Source of the DNA: Gp1-AA133 sp963850425
Lineage (GTDB): Bacteria > Acidobacteriota > Terriglobia > Terriglobales > Acidobacteriaceae
Assembly (NCBI GenBank): GCA_963850425.1
Contig: CAWKLF010000003.1
Coordinates: forward strand, 310,001 to 374,000
DNA length: 64,000 nt
Direction: 5' to 3'
A program made the position numbers and the translations under genes. Of the stretch, positions 17,909 to 28,681 are shown piece after piece. Each line of letters starts with the position of its first letter. Position 1 is the stretch's first letter. Under the pieces are notes generated by a model. The model ran no database searches and was not told where the DNA came from. It saw only the letters and a program-made list of their open reading frames with translations.

Positions 17909-20479
17909 GTGGCTATCAAACTCAAGATCCCGAAAACTACCGGACCAGCGGCAAGAGGCAGCGTATTGTTGCCCCGCGATCCGGTCGTCCGCGCCGTTCT
18001 GATTGTCTTTGCGACGCTCGCCCTGCTGGTGGTGGGAACGTTCTCGTATTTCTACGTCAAATACGATCGGGTCATCGTCAAGCGCTTCAGCAGTCCAGTC
18101 TTCAGTAACTCCGCCCGTATCTATGCCACTCCGAAAGTCGTTCGTCCAGGACAGGCCTTCCCGGCGCGCTCGATTGCGGCCGAACTGAAGCATGCCGGGT
18201 ATTCGGAGAAGAGTGACCAGTCTCCGATGGGAAGCTATCGCCTGCTGACGAACGGCATCGAGATCACACCCGGTCCTGAGTCGTATCACAGCCCCGATCC
18301 TGCGCGTATCGTCCTGAAAGATGGGAAAGTAGCCGGCATTACCAGCCGGGGCAGCGACCTGGCCGCCTACGAACTCGAGCCGCAGCTGGTCACGGCATTG
18401 TTTGACGCGGAGCAGCGCTCCAAGCGGCAGTTGGTCAAGTACGACGGCATTCCGAAGGTAATGGTTGACGCGGTTCTGGCCATCGAGGACCGCCGGTTCT
18501 TCCAACATGGCGGCGTCAATTTTCTTCGCCTGGCCCAGGCGTTCTGGGTCGACGTCACGCGGCAGCGCCATGAGCAGGGTGGCTCCACGATCACCATGCA
18601 GCTTTCGCGCGCGTTTTTTCTGACGCCGGAAAAAACCGTGAAGCGCAAGCTGTCAGAGATCATGATCGCGCTCGAGCTCGAACAGAAATTCAGCAAGCAG
18701 CAGATCTTCGAGTTCTATGCGAACCGGGTCGATCTCGGGCAACGCGGGTCGTTCACCATCAGCGGCTTCGCCGAGGCCTCTAAGTCATACTTCAACAAGG
18801 ATCTGAAAGACATCACCCTGCCCGAGGCCGCGCTGCTGGCGGGACTGATCCAGGCGCCCAGTTTTCTCTCGCCCTACCGCCATCCAGAACGGGCGCTCGA
18901 GCGTCGCAATACCGTGCTTGACGCGATGGCCGAAACGCATGCTATCACCAGGGCCGACGCCGAGAAGGCTAAGGCCTCGGCTCTCAAGCTAGCGCCCCCC
19001 AACGTGGAAGCCAGCGACGCCCCCTACTTTATTGACCTGGTGCGCGACACCTTGGTCAACAAGTTCAGCGAACACGAGTTGAATGATCAGTCCTACCGCA
19101 TCTACACCACGCTGGATCCGGACTTGCAAAGGGCGGCTGCCCAGTCCGTCGAAGAGGGCATCAAGCTGGTCGACGCGCAGATCACCAAGATGCGCACCAA
19201 GAAAGTCAAAGTGGGCAAAGGGAAATACGAAACCCGCGTGGCCCCGGGACCGCAAGCGCAAGTCGCGTTGGTCGCTCTTGATCCGCGCACTGGAGCGGTG
19301 CTGGCGCTGGTTGGCGGTCGCAACTACGGCTTCAGCCAGCTGAATCACGCCGTCGCCCGTCGTCCGACCGGATCCATTTTCAAACCATTCGTATACGCGA
19401 CCGCCATGAATACGGCGCTCGATGGCGCGACCAACGTGCTCACTCCCGCTTCCCTGGTCGACGATGCGGCGACCACGTTTGCCTATGGCGATCAGATCTA
19501 CGAGCCGCGCAATTACAAAGAGGAGTACCACGGTCCGGTTACGCTGCGCTACGCGCTGGCCATGTCCCTGAACAACGCCACCGTGAAGGTGGCGGAGGAA
19601 GTTGGTTACGACAAAGTTGCGGATCTCGCCAAGAACGCGGGCATTACTTCGGTGAAAGCAACACCCGCCATGGCCTTAGGCGCCTACGACGCGACCCCGC
19701 TGGAAATGGCAAGCGCCTACACCTCATTCTCCAACGACGGCGTTCGAATTTCGCCCATTATGGTCAGCTCTGTGCGCAACGCCAAAGGAGACGTGCTGCA
19801 GGACTTCACTCCCGACAAGCGCCAGGTGATGGACCCGCGGGTTGCATTTGTGATGACCGACATGATGCAAGGCGTGGTGAACTTCGGCCTGGGCTACTCC
19901 GCCGTGCGCGGCCGTGGCTTCAAAGAGCCGGCGGCGGGCAAGACGGGCAGCTCGCACGACGGCTGGTTCGCCGGTTACACCAGTAACCTGTTGTGCATTG
20001 TGTGGGTTGGGTACGACGACTACAGCGACTTGCACCTCAGCGGTGCCCAGACGGCCGCTCCGATCTGGACCGAGTTCATGAAAAAGGCCAGCGCGCTGAC
20101 CCAATATTCCGACATGCGCGGGTTCTCCCAGCCTTCGGGCGTGGTCGATGTGCAACTCGACAAGTCCACGAATCGTCTCGCAACCCCTTCCTGTCCAGAA
20201 ACATACACGGCCGCCTTCGTGGCGGGTACCGAGCCGCGCGAGACCTGCGATCAGACCAGCGGGGTGGGTGGCTTCTTTTCGCATCTGTTGGGACTTGGCG
20301 ACAAACCTCTTCCGCCACCGCCCAACGGTGCCCAGGCCAATAACGAAAGCCAGACAGGTTCGGACACGGAGAAAAAGAAAAAAGGATTTTTCGGCAAAAT
20401 TGTGGGTATCTTTAAGGAAGACAAATCGTCGTCCCAACCGTCCAAACCACCGGATACGACGGGACAAGATCCCCATTAG
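17909..20479 (+). CDS. Class A penicillin-binding protein (PBP1B-like)
   Basis: This bifunctional enzyme polymerises glycan strands and cross-links peptides in the periplasm. After a basic cytoplasmic tail there is one membrane helix (VLIVFATLALLVVGTFSYFYV, counted loosely at residues 31-50) and a UB2H-like segment (RIYATPKVVRPGQAF). The glycosyltransferase domain has AIEDRRFFQHGGVN near residue 193, GGSTITMQLSRAFFL and KRKLSEIMIALELE. The transpeptidase domain has GSIFKPF (SxxK) near 487, SLNN near 553 and GKTGSS near 677. The tail is Lys- and Pro-rich. Length 856. It starts at GTG 17909. The UB2H-like region favours PBP1B over PBP1A. Confidence 0.93.
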   Translation: MAIKLKIPKTTGPAARGSVLLPRDPVVRAVLIVFATLALLVVGTFSYFYVKYDRVIVKRFSSPVFSNSARIYATPKVVRPGQAFPARSIAAELKHAGYSEKSDQSPMGSYRLLTNGIEITPGPESYHSPDPARIVLKDGKVAGITSRGSDLAAYELEPQLVTALFDAEQRSKRQLVKYDGIPKVMVDAVLAIEDRRFFQHGGVNFLRLAQAFWVDVTRQRHEQGGSTITMQLSRAFFLTPEKTVKRKLSEIMIALELEQKFSKQQIFEFYANRVDLGQRGSFTISGFAEASKSYFNKDLKDITLPEAALLAGLIQAPSFLSPYRHPERALERRNTVLDAMAETHAITRADAEKAKASALKLAPPNVEASDAPYFIDLVRDTLVNKFSEHELNDQSYRIYTTLDPDLQRAAAQSVEEGIKLVDAQITKMRTKKVKVGKGKYETRVAPGPQAQVALVALDPRTGAVLALVGGRNYGFSQLNHAVARRPTGSIFKPFVYATAMNTALDGATNVLTPASLVDDAATTFAYGDQIYEPRNYKEEYHGPVTLRYALAMSLNNATVKVAEEVGYDKVADLAKNAGITSVKATPAMALGAYDATPLEMASAYTSFSNDGVRISPIMVSSVRNAKGDVLQDFTPDKRQVMDPRVAFVMTDMMQGVVNFGLGYSAVRGRGFKEPAAGKTGSSHDGWFAGYTSNLLCIVWVGYDDYSDLHLSGAQTAAPIWTEFMKKASALTQYSDMRGFSQPSGVVDVQLDKSTNRLATPSCPETYTAAFVAGTEPRETCDQTSGVGGFFSHLLGLGDKPLPPPPNGAQANNESQTGSDTEKKKKGFFGKIVGIFKEDKSSSQPSKPPDTTGQDPH

Positions 20480-20544
20480 CGGACGACACCAGTCCGCCGG
20501 GACTCGCGGGTCCGAGTTCCACTGGCAAGTATAGGAGGTCGGTC

Positions 20545-21366
20545 ATGCCTCGCCTTCGAATCTGCATCCTCTCCTTCCTGCTGCTAACTCTCTTCGTGCT
20601 GGTGGGAACGGTGTTTGCTACCGAGCCGCCGCCCGCGGATCAGGTACAAGTAACCACGCCGGTGCTGCGGAGCATCGACCCCCCGCCCCAGAGTGCGACC
20701 GCCGATATGCTCGAGGAGCGCGCGGATGCCCTGCGCGCGGAGAAGTTGTACCTCGATGCGCTGGACTACTATCGCGCGGCGCTGGCCAAGAAACCGCGCA
20801 CCGCGACCATCTATAACAAGATTGGAATCGTCGAGCTGCTCATGCAGCGTTGGCCGGAAGCCAAGAAGGACTTCGAGAACGCCATCCGCGCGGACCGGCA
20901 ATATTCCGACGCCTACAACAACCTGGGCGTGATTTTCTACATTAGCAAGAAGTACGGCAAAGCCATCGACCGCTACAACAAGGCGATTAACCTCAAACAG
21001 GACATGGCCTCGTATTACAGCAACCTGGGTGCGGCCCTATTCTCCAAGAAAGAATTTGAGAAGTCGGCTGCAGCTTACGGCCAGGCTCTGGCGCTCGATC
21101 CGGATGTGTTCGAGCGAACCTCGAAGAATGGCGTAGCCGCGCAGATGGCCAAGCCGGAAGACCGCGCGCACTACGACTATGTCGTCGCCAAGATCTACGC
21201 GAAGATGGGAGCACCGGAACGTTCGCTCGAATATCTCCGCCGCGCCATGGAAGAGGGATACAAGGGGATCAACAGCGTCTACAAAGACACGGAATTCGCC
21301 GGCGTGCGCAAAGATCCGCGTTTCAATGTGCTGATGGCAGCGCGTCCGCTTGCAATTACCGACTAG
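20545..21366 (+). CDS. Secreted TPR protein
   Basis: A signal peptide (LRICILSFLLLTLFVLVGT) precedes TPR units from about residue 55, including YLDALDYYRAALAKKPRTATIYN, which fits one unit, and AYNNLGVIFYISKKYGKAID, which fits the next. The C-terminal 90 residues keep a helical pattern (YAKMGAPERSLEYLRRAMEEG) seen in many acidobacterial TPR proteins. The start ATG has a strong ribosome binding site (AGGAGG). It follows the PBP gene by 65 bases on the same strand, so a role in cell-wall assembly is possible but only inferred from position. Confidence 0.8.
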   Translation: MPRLRICILSFLLLTLFVLVGTVFATEPPPADQVQVTTPVLRSIDPPPQSATADMLEERADALRAEKLYLDALDYYRAALAKKPRTATIYNKIGIVELLMQRWPEAKKDFENAIRADRQYSDAYNNLGVIFYISKKYGKAIDRYNKAINLKQDMASYYSNLGAALFSKKEFEKSAAAYGQALALDPDVFERTSKNGVAAQMAKPEDRAHYDYVVAKIYAKMGAPERSLEYLRRAMEEGYKGINSVYKDTEFAGVRKDPRFNVLMAARPLAITD

Positions 21367-21494
21367 TAAGCTGCAGGGTCGTTCGTGGGTGCGGCAAGGT
21401 AAAGTTTTGTAAAACCTGGCACAGAGCTGCTTTCGGCGGGTTAAATTGTCTTCATTACTCCTGAAAACAACAGGGTGAGTAAGGAGAAACGGTA
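21367..21494 (+). other. Possible small RNA or long 3' leader upstream of the terminator
   Basis: Between the TPR gene and a strong terminator lie 128 bases without a coding frame. They include a possible small hairpin (TTACTCCTG / CAGGGTGAGTAA). The segment may be only the 3' untranslated region of the TPR gene, or a short RNA ending at the terminator. I do not match it to any known RNA family. Confidence 0.2.
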
Positions 21495-21549
21495 AACCCA
21501 CTGATTGCCGACCCGAGCACGCCCCAAGCAGGCGGTCAGTGGGTTTTTT
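21495..21549 (+). terminator. Rho-independent terminator
   Basis: AACCCACTGATTGCC (21495-21509) pairs with GGCGGTCAGTGGGTT (21531-21545); all 15 positions pair if two G-U wobbles are allowed. The stem runs straight into TTTTTTGTTTT. This is the strongest intrinsic terminator I found in the window and would end transcription from the PBP/TPR genes. Confidence 0.85.
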
Positions 21550-21960
21550 GTTTTAGCTGCTGGCTCCTGGCTTCTAGCTCTTAGCTTTCCTTCCAATCGT
21601 CTTCCCGTGGAATTTCGCCGCGCCTGTCTGTCCGCAGTGACGCACCTGCTGGGCCTGGCCGGGTTCAAGCAAGCTTGCTGCCTCCCATGATAGCAATAAC
21701 TAAAAGATAACTTTCGCGACGGGTGACTTATAGGGCGTCGCCGGGATGTCGGACGACCTGAACCATCCCCCCATCCCTGAAATGCCGCCTACGGGCTCCC
21801 AAACGCTCGGAATGGCCATTCTACGTGCGAGCGATGGGGTGCTATTTGCCCCCTGAAACTGCTGCTACGAGTTTTCAATAACTTAGCTCATAGTGAATCG
21901 TTTCCCGGCGTCCCCGCTGGTGAAGAATTTTCGAGAGGCGGTCTTTCGGCCGGGTGCAAG
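21550..21960. other. Intergenic region, no gene recognised
   Basis: The first 40 bases carry an imperfect repeat (ctggct, cttctagct, cttagct) like the one at 411-446. The remaining 370 bases show no convincing reading frame, RNA gene or operator on either strand. It ends at the stop of kdsC. Confidence 0.4.
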
Positions 21961-22599
21961 CTAGGCTCTGACCTTCGGGCTGCGTTCGCAGATGTATTCG
22001 CTGACCACTCGCTTCCAACTACCTTGCGCTTTCAGGATGAACTCGATTGCATCGCGGGCTGCGCCGTCTCCTCCGGCGTGCTCAGTCACCATGTGCGCTT
22101 CCGCCTTCACTTCCCTCCGCGCATTCGCCACCGCCATCGCCAGTCCGCAGTTACGCATTACGGGAAGATCGATGACGTCATCGCCCACGAATGCAGCTTC
22201 CGAGGCCTTCAGATTTTCTTTCTGCAAGATTGACTCAAAGCACGTGAGCTTGTCTTGAATTCCCTGGTAGACCAGTTCAAGTTTCAGATCGCGGGCGCGC
22301 AGCGCGACCGTTTCCGAGATGCGCTTGGTGATTAGTCCACTCTTAATTCCGCCCAGACGCGCAAGCGAGAATGCCGTTCCATCGTGCGCGTTGAAACCTT
22401 TGGCCTCGATCATGTTCTGGCTGAGCAGGCCAAACCCGCCCATGCCGCCGTGCTGCGAAGCCTGAGCCTGGGTCGCCTGGGGCGCGCCCGCAGGGGCGGG
22501 AAAAATCCAGATCTTTCCGTCGGTCAGGACCCCGTCGACATCGAATAGGATGAGCTTGATTTTTTTGGCGCGAGACTGGGCAGAAGCTTTGCTGGGCAT
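21961..22599 (-). CDS. kdsC: Kdo-8-phosphate phosphatase (HAD superfamily, KdsC-like)
   Basis: KdsC removes phosphate from Kdo 8-phosphate to give free Kdo. HAD motif I is clear (LILFDVDGVLTDGKIW), motif II is SGLITKRIS, and motif III/IV is AAFVGDDVIDLPVM. AHDGTAFSLARLGGIKSG is typical of the YrbI/KdsC group. Compared with E. coli KdsC, the loop after motif I carries about 30 extra residues rich in Ala, Gln and Gly, ending GGMGGFGLL. The start at 22599 (MPSKAS) is chosen to give a normal N-terminus; in-frame ATGs at 22617 and 22644 are possible. It is divergent from lhr. Confidence 0.88.
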   Translation of the reverse strand: MPSKASAQSRAKKIKLILFDVDGVLTDGKIWIFPAPAGAPQATQAQASQHGGMGGFGLLSQNMIEAKGFNAHDGTAFSLARLGGIKSGLITKRISETVALRARDLKLELVYQGIQDKLTCFESILQKENLKASEAAFVGDDVIDLPVMRNCGLAMAVANARREVKAEAHMVTEHAGGDGAARDAIEFILKAQGSWKRVVSEYICERSPKVRA

Positions 22600-22700
22600 C
22601 GCCGGGAATTCTAGCATCCTGAAATTTGAGCCGGTTCGGCGCAAAATTGTCCTTGGGCGAACAATTTACGAAAGTCGCAAATCCCTATAAAATAGAAAGA

Positions 22701-25700
22701 ATGTCCCTCCCTGTTCCCCAGTCGCTGGCATGGGCCCATCCGCTGCTGCAGGAATGGTTCGTCCAGCGCTTCGGAACGCCCACCGAACCGCAGGAGCAGG
22801 GGTGGCCGCACATCCTTGAGGGACGCACCACACTAATCTCGGCTCCCACCGGATCCGGCAAAACTCTTGCGGCGTTTCTTGCCTGCATCGACCGGCTCAT
22901 CCGCAAGGCGCTCGCGGGCGAACTGGAAGACCGGATAGAAGTCCTGTACGTCTCTCCGTTGAAGGCGCTTGGCAACGACATCCAGAAAAACCTGGAAATT
23001 CCTCTGGGCGAAATTCTGCAGATGGCGGGCGAGCGGGGCCTGCTGATGCCTGAGATTCGCACCGCGGTGCGCACGGGGGACACCCTCGCCCACGAGCGGC
23101 GCGCAATGTTGAAGCGGCCGCCGCACATTCTGGTCACTACCCCGGAATCACTCTACATTCTGCTGACCGCCGAGAAGAGCCGCGCCATTCTGCGCGAGGT
23201 CGAAACGGTGATCGTCGACGAAATTCACGCGGTCGCGGATGACAAGCGGGGAGCGCATCTCACCATCTCACTTGAACGGTTGGAAGCCCTGACCCACAAG
23301 CCGGCCGCACGCATTGGGCTCTCGGCAACGCAGAAGCCGATTGAGACCGTGGCGCATTTCCTGACTGGCAGCGACCGCCCCGATCCGGTCATCGTGAACA
23401 TCGGCCACAAGCGCACGCTCGATCTCGGAGTCGAAGTACCGCCCAGCCCGCTCGGGCCCGTTGCCTCAAACGAGATGTGGGACGAGATTTATGCGCGGGT
23501 GATCGAACTGGTCGAACAGCATCGCTCCACGCTGGTCTTTGTCAACACGCGGCGCATGGCCGAGCGCATGGCGCATCAATTGGGCGAGCGCATCGGCGAA
23601 GAGAATGTAGCCGCGCATCACGGTAGCCTGTCGCGCAAGCTTCGGCTGGCTGCGGAAAAAAAGTTGAAGGACGGGCAGATCAAGGTTCTGGTCGCGACCG
23701 CCTCGCTGGAACTCGGTATTGACATCGGGACGGTCGATCTGGTGATCCAGATCAACTCTCCCCGTTCGATTGCCGTCGCTTTGCAGCGCGTGGGACGGTC
23801 GGGTCACTGGCGCGGCGCCGTTCCCAAGGGCCGCCTGTTCTGCACGACCCGCGACGACCTGCTGGAGTGTGCGGCGCTGGTGCGAGCCATCCGGCATGGC
23901 GACCTTGACCGCCTGATCATTCCCGACTGCCCGCTGGACGTGCTTGCGCAGCAGATTGTCGCTGCGTGTGCGGCTGAAGAATGGGGCGAGGTGGAGTTGT
24001 ACAAGCTCATTCGCCGCGCCTATCCGTACCGCGACCTTTCGCTCGAGACCTACCACGGAATTCTGGAGATGTTGTCCGAGGGGATTGCCGCCCGGCGAGG
24101 ACGCTACGGGGCGTACTTGCATCGGGACCGAGTGAACGGGAAACTGCGCGCGCGTCGAGGCAGCCGGCTTGCCGCCATCACCAGCGGCGGAGCGATTCCC
24201 GACAATGCGTTGTTCACCGTGGTGGCTGAGCCGGAAGGTATTGTAGTAGGCACGCTCGACGAAGACTTCGCGGTGGAAAGCAACAAGGGCGACGTGATGC
24301 TGCTCGGCAACACGTCGTGGATGATTCGCCGCGTCGAAGCCAACTCGGGACGGGTGCTCGTGCAGGATGCTCACGGCGCCCCCCCAGTGTTCCCTTCTGG
24401 CGCGGAGAAGCGCCGGCGCGTACCGAAGAGCTCTCACTGCACATTGCCGGACTGCGCCAGCATGTGAGCGATCTTCTCGCCGATACGCCTCCGGTGGCGG
24501 TGTCGCAAAACAATCCGAAAGTGGCGGCCGCCGTCACCTGGCTGAAACAGGAATGCGGGCTGGATGACTCGGCGGCCGAGCAGACGGTTGAATACATTCT
24601 GCAAGGCCGCGCGGTGCTGGGAGCGGTCCCGACGCAAGACACCATCATTGCCGAGCGCTTCTTTGACGAAGGCGGTGGCATGCAGCTGGTGATCCATGCC
24701 CCGTTTGGCGGCAGAATTAACAAGGCGTGGGGCCTCGCGCTGCGCAAGCGCTTCTGCCGGAGCTTCAATTTCGAACTGCAGGCGGCGGCCACCGACAATG
24801 GGCTGAACATCGCGCTCGCCGAGCAGCACAGCTTCCCGCTGGCGGATGTATTTCAGTTTCTGCAGGCCGAGACCGTGCAGCCGATCCTTGAGCAGGCTTC
24901 CCTGGCGTCTCCAATCTTTGCAACACGCTGGCGCTGGGACGCTTCTCGCGCGCTGGCGTTGCTTCGTTTTCAAAACGGCAAGAAGGTGCCGCCGCAGATT
25001 CAGCGTATTCGTTCGGACGATTTGCTGGCTTCGGTCTTCCCTGACGTGGCCGCCTGCCAGGAAAACATCGAAGGCGACATTCAGATTCCCGACCATCCGC
25101 TGGTGCACGAAGTGATGAAAGACGTGCTCACCGAGGCGATGGATATCGATGGGCTGCGGAAATTGCTTACCGGGATCGCCGACGGCAGCATTCGGTGCAT
25201 TGCGGTCGATACGCCGGTACCCTCGCAGTTCTCGCACGAGATTCTCAACGCGAACCCGTATGCCTACCTTGACGACGCGCCGCTGGAGGAACGGCGTGCG
25301 CGTGCGGTCGAGATGCGCCGCGTTCTGCCGGAGTCTGTGCTGGAGGAAGTCGGCAAGCTGGAGCCGGCCGCGATCGCGCAGGTGCAGGACGAAGCCTGGC
25401 CCGACGTGCGCGATGCCGACGAACTGCACGACGTTCTGCATACGCTGGTCGCCTTCCCGGAAGATTGTCCCGGTCCTTCGAAGGTCATGGAGCAGGGCGG
25501 CCTCACCTCGGTGAGCGTGAACTCCACCGACCCGTGGCGGCGCTTCTTCGAGCAACTGGTCTTGCAGGGGCGCGCAGGGGTGGCGACGGTGGGAGCGGCT
25601 GAGACGCCTTCGGCAGCATCACGGCGCTACTGGGTAGCCGCTGAGAAAGTGAAATGCTTCCACCTGCTCTTCCCGTCGGCACAATTCGAACCGGCGATGC

Positions 25701-27052
25701 CCGACGTGCCCGGTGCTCCGCCAACTCACGACGATGCCACGCTGTCTCTCGTGACCGGCTGGATGTCGCACCTTGGCCCGACCAGCCCTTCGGGGATGAG
25801 CCACACGCTCGGGGTCCCGGCGAGTGAAATCGAAAAAGCTCTGCTGCGCATGGAGGCCAGCGGCTCGGTTCTGCGCGGCAAGTTCACCGACCCCAAAGTC
25901 GAAGAGACGGAATGGTGCGATCGCCGACTGCTGGCGCGCATTCACCGCCTCACGGTTGCGACCCTTCGGAAGCAGATCGAGCCTGTGACGCAGGCGCAGT
26001 TCATGCGCTGGCTGTTGCGGTGGCAGCACATCGCGCCCGGAACGCAAGTGGTCGGGGAACGCGGGACGCTAGAAGTGCTGCGGCAGTTGCAAGGATTCGA
26101 AATGCCGGCAAACGCGTGGGAGCGCCACGTTCTGGCGCGGCGTATTGCGGATTACGATCCGAAATGGCTCGACCAGCTCTGCTTAACGGGCGCCGTAGGC
26201 TGGGGAAGGCTATCCCCTCATCCAGCGACGTTGGAAGATTCGGCTGAGGGCAAACGCCGGGTCATTCCGACCAGCGTGGCGCCCATCACGTTCTTCATCC
26301 GCGAAGAAGCCGATTGGATGACGCCGAAACATCCGGTCGCGGATCAGCCGGAAGCACGCGGGCTGAGCCAAGGGGCGCGGCAAGTGCTCGACTTCCTGCG
26401 GCAGCGTGGCGCCTCGTTCTTTGCGGACATCGTGCGCGGCACCGGCAAACTCAAGGCGGAAGTGGAAACCGCGCTGTGGGAACTGGTGGCCGGCGGGCTG
26501 ATTACGGCCGACGGCTTCGATAACCTGCGATCGCTGATCGATCCCAAGCGGCGCGCCGGACAAGGCAACGGCCGCACTGCCCGTCCGCGCCACAGCACAG
26601 GACGCTGGGCGCTGCTGCACGCCGGCGATGCCATCGAGAAGACGCGCTCGGTTGAGTCCGCCTGCTGGATGCTTCTGAAGCGTTACGGAATTGTCTTTCG
26701 CGACGTAATCGCGCGCGAGGCCAACCTGCCCACATGGCGCGAACTGCTGATTGCGTTCCGGAGACTTGAAGATCGCGGAGAGATTCGCGGCGGCCGCTTT
26801 GTGGATGGTTTCCTGGGAGAACAGTTTGCGCTGCCGGTCGCGGTGGAATCGGTTCGAGCCATGCGGAAACTGCCCGCAGCCAATGAAACCATTACCATCT
26901 CGGCGGCCGATCCGCTGAACCTGGTGGGAATTCTTGTTCCCGGGGAGCGGGTGCCATCGATTTCAGGAAAAACTGTGACGTTCCGCGATGGCGTAGCTGA
27001 AATGGCGCCCTCGCTCGGAGTCATCTCGAAAGACGTCGCGGCTACTGCCTGA
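22701..27052 (+). CDS. lhr: Lhr-family ATP-dependent helicase, frame broken in a C7 run
   Basis: Lhr is a large DEAD/H-type 3'-5' DNA helicase involved in DNA repair. The first part has Walker A APTGSGKTLAAF near residue 50, VIVDEIHAV near 173, LSATQKP and motif VI ALQRVGRSGHW. At 24379-24385 a run of seven C interrupts the frame, and the first frame ends at 24467. Homology continues in the other frame from SVPFWRGEAPARTEEL at 24386 to 27052, covering the winged-helix and Lhr-specific C-terminal regions. With one extra C the product is about 1450 residues, close to E. coli Lhr (1538). The site C-CCC-CCA is also a formal -1 slippery heptamer. ATG 22701 has GAAAGA upstream. Confidence 0.9.
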
Positions 27053-27509
27053 TCGGGTCCCGCCTGTCATTGCGTCAATGCCCCTTGATCCGGAAATGTT
27101 AATCCTTAAAATCGCCTTGATCACACCAATCCTTCATCAAGACTGTTGCCTGCTAGGTGGTCCGTTATCTGGAAGCGCAGGAAATCTTGGATTGCAATGA
27201 CAGCGATTGCTTAAGTTGTCTGGAGGCGCTTTCCGTTCTCGAATGACGCCTCTGTGATACTCTTCCCCGATTCCGAGGGTGAAGGAGCAAGCGAATGCGC
27301 CACTACAGTCAGTGGTCTCGCCAGCGTTGATGACTGCAGTGCGTGGGTCTGGTCGTTTTGATGTCGCGCAGTCGAGGGTGAGTTACGACATCTACGCCAT
27401 GCGATAAGACGTGCTGGTCAAAAAAAGGCCGGATCTGGATCCCGAACTTGCGCTTCACAGACGGGAGAACATCCCGATTCCAACTACTGCGCTCACCCTG
27501 CGGCGATCC
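27053..27509. other. Intergenic region before the esterase pseudogene
   Basis: No gene or RNA is recognised in these roughly 457 bases. A short frame beginning ATGCGCCACTACAGT near 27295, after GAAGGAGCAAGCGA, closes after about ten codons. The region may contain the decayed promoter of the following pseudogene. Confidence 0.35.
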
Positions 27510-28681
27510 ATGATCTTCTCGCAGGCAGCTCCTGGTTCTGATGCTCTGCGCGCCGGATGGCTTTGTCCTGCCCGTGCGCAGTCGGCTACAGCTGCATGCT
27601 TGCCGCCCCCGCCCGTCATGAACCCCAGTGTTGCAGCCAGATGGAACGGCCGTTTTCCGTCTCGCGATGCCGAACGCCGCCAAGGTGGAACTCAGTCTCG
27701 AAGGGATGAAGGATCCGTTGCCTATGAAGAAAGCGCGGGACGGCGCATGGACGGTCACTGTGCCGAAACTCGCTCCTCAGTATTACAGCTACAGTTTCAA
27801 GGTAGACGGAATCAATGTGCTTGATCCGCGCAATGCGACGTTCACGACAGGTTTTTTCGACAAAGAGAATGCTTTCCTGGTTCCCGGTAACCCCCCAATG
27901 GCATGGGAGATGGCAAACGTTCCGCATGGGGTGGTTCATCATCACTACTACAAGTCGAACATTGTCGAGGATCGAAAGCGAATATTACGTTTACACGCCG
28001 CCCAATTTCGACGCTGGTAACAAGCAGAAATATCCAGCGCTCTATCTGCTTCACGGTTACAGTGACGACCCCAGCGCGTGGACGGCCATGGCCAAGGCCA
28101 ACGTGATCCTCGACAACCTCATTGCCCAGGGAAAGGCCAAGCCGATGATCGTCGTGATGCCGCTCGGCTACGGAACCATGGAGGTGATTGCCCGGGGAGA
28201 GGATAGCTGGAAGGATCCCGAACTGATTCGGCGCAACTACCGGAGGTTTTCAGACGCACTTTTTCAGGAAATCATGCCCCTTGTGAAGGGACAATATCCG
28301 CTGTCGGATAGCCGCGAAGACCATGCGGTAGCCGGTCTTTCCATGGGTGGGGCGGAAAGCCTGCTCGTGGGTCTCAATCATATCGACGACTTTGCCTATG
28401 TGGGAGGGTTCAGTTCCGCGAAGCTGGGAGAAAGCGACTTGGGTTCCGCGTTTCCGGGCATAACAACCCAATCGGCGCCGGGCATCAATGCCAAACTGCG
28501 ACTGCTCTGGATTGCTTGTGGAACTGAAGACGAACTGCTCGATCGAAATCAGAAACTGATCGCATGGTTGAGGGAGAAAGGTCTGCAACCGACCGCCATC
28601 CAAACACCAGGCATGCATACGTGGATGGTATGGCGCGACAATCTGACCAACTTCGCGCCCCTGCTCTTCCAGTCGAAGTGA
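27510..28681 (+). pseudogene. Enterochelin-esterase-like hydrolase with N-terminal E-set domain, multiply frameshifted
   Basis: The homology is split over at least three frames. A start-like segment and LPPPPVMNPSV lie in one frame up to about 27627. LQPDGTAVFRLAMPNAAKV through PHGVVHHHYYKSNIVEDR (an E-set/CBM48-like domain) lies in a second, up to about 27975. EYYVYTPPNFDAG and the esterase domain, with HGYSDDPSAW, the nucleophile elbow AGLSMGGAES and the likely catalytic His in GMHTWMVW, lie in a third, up to 28681. The signal peptide also seems split (RRQLLVLMLCA in another frame than PARAQS). With two to three shifts this is most likely non-functional, unless the sequence contains errors. 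Confidence 0.75.
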
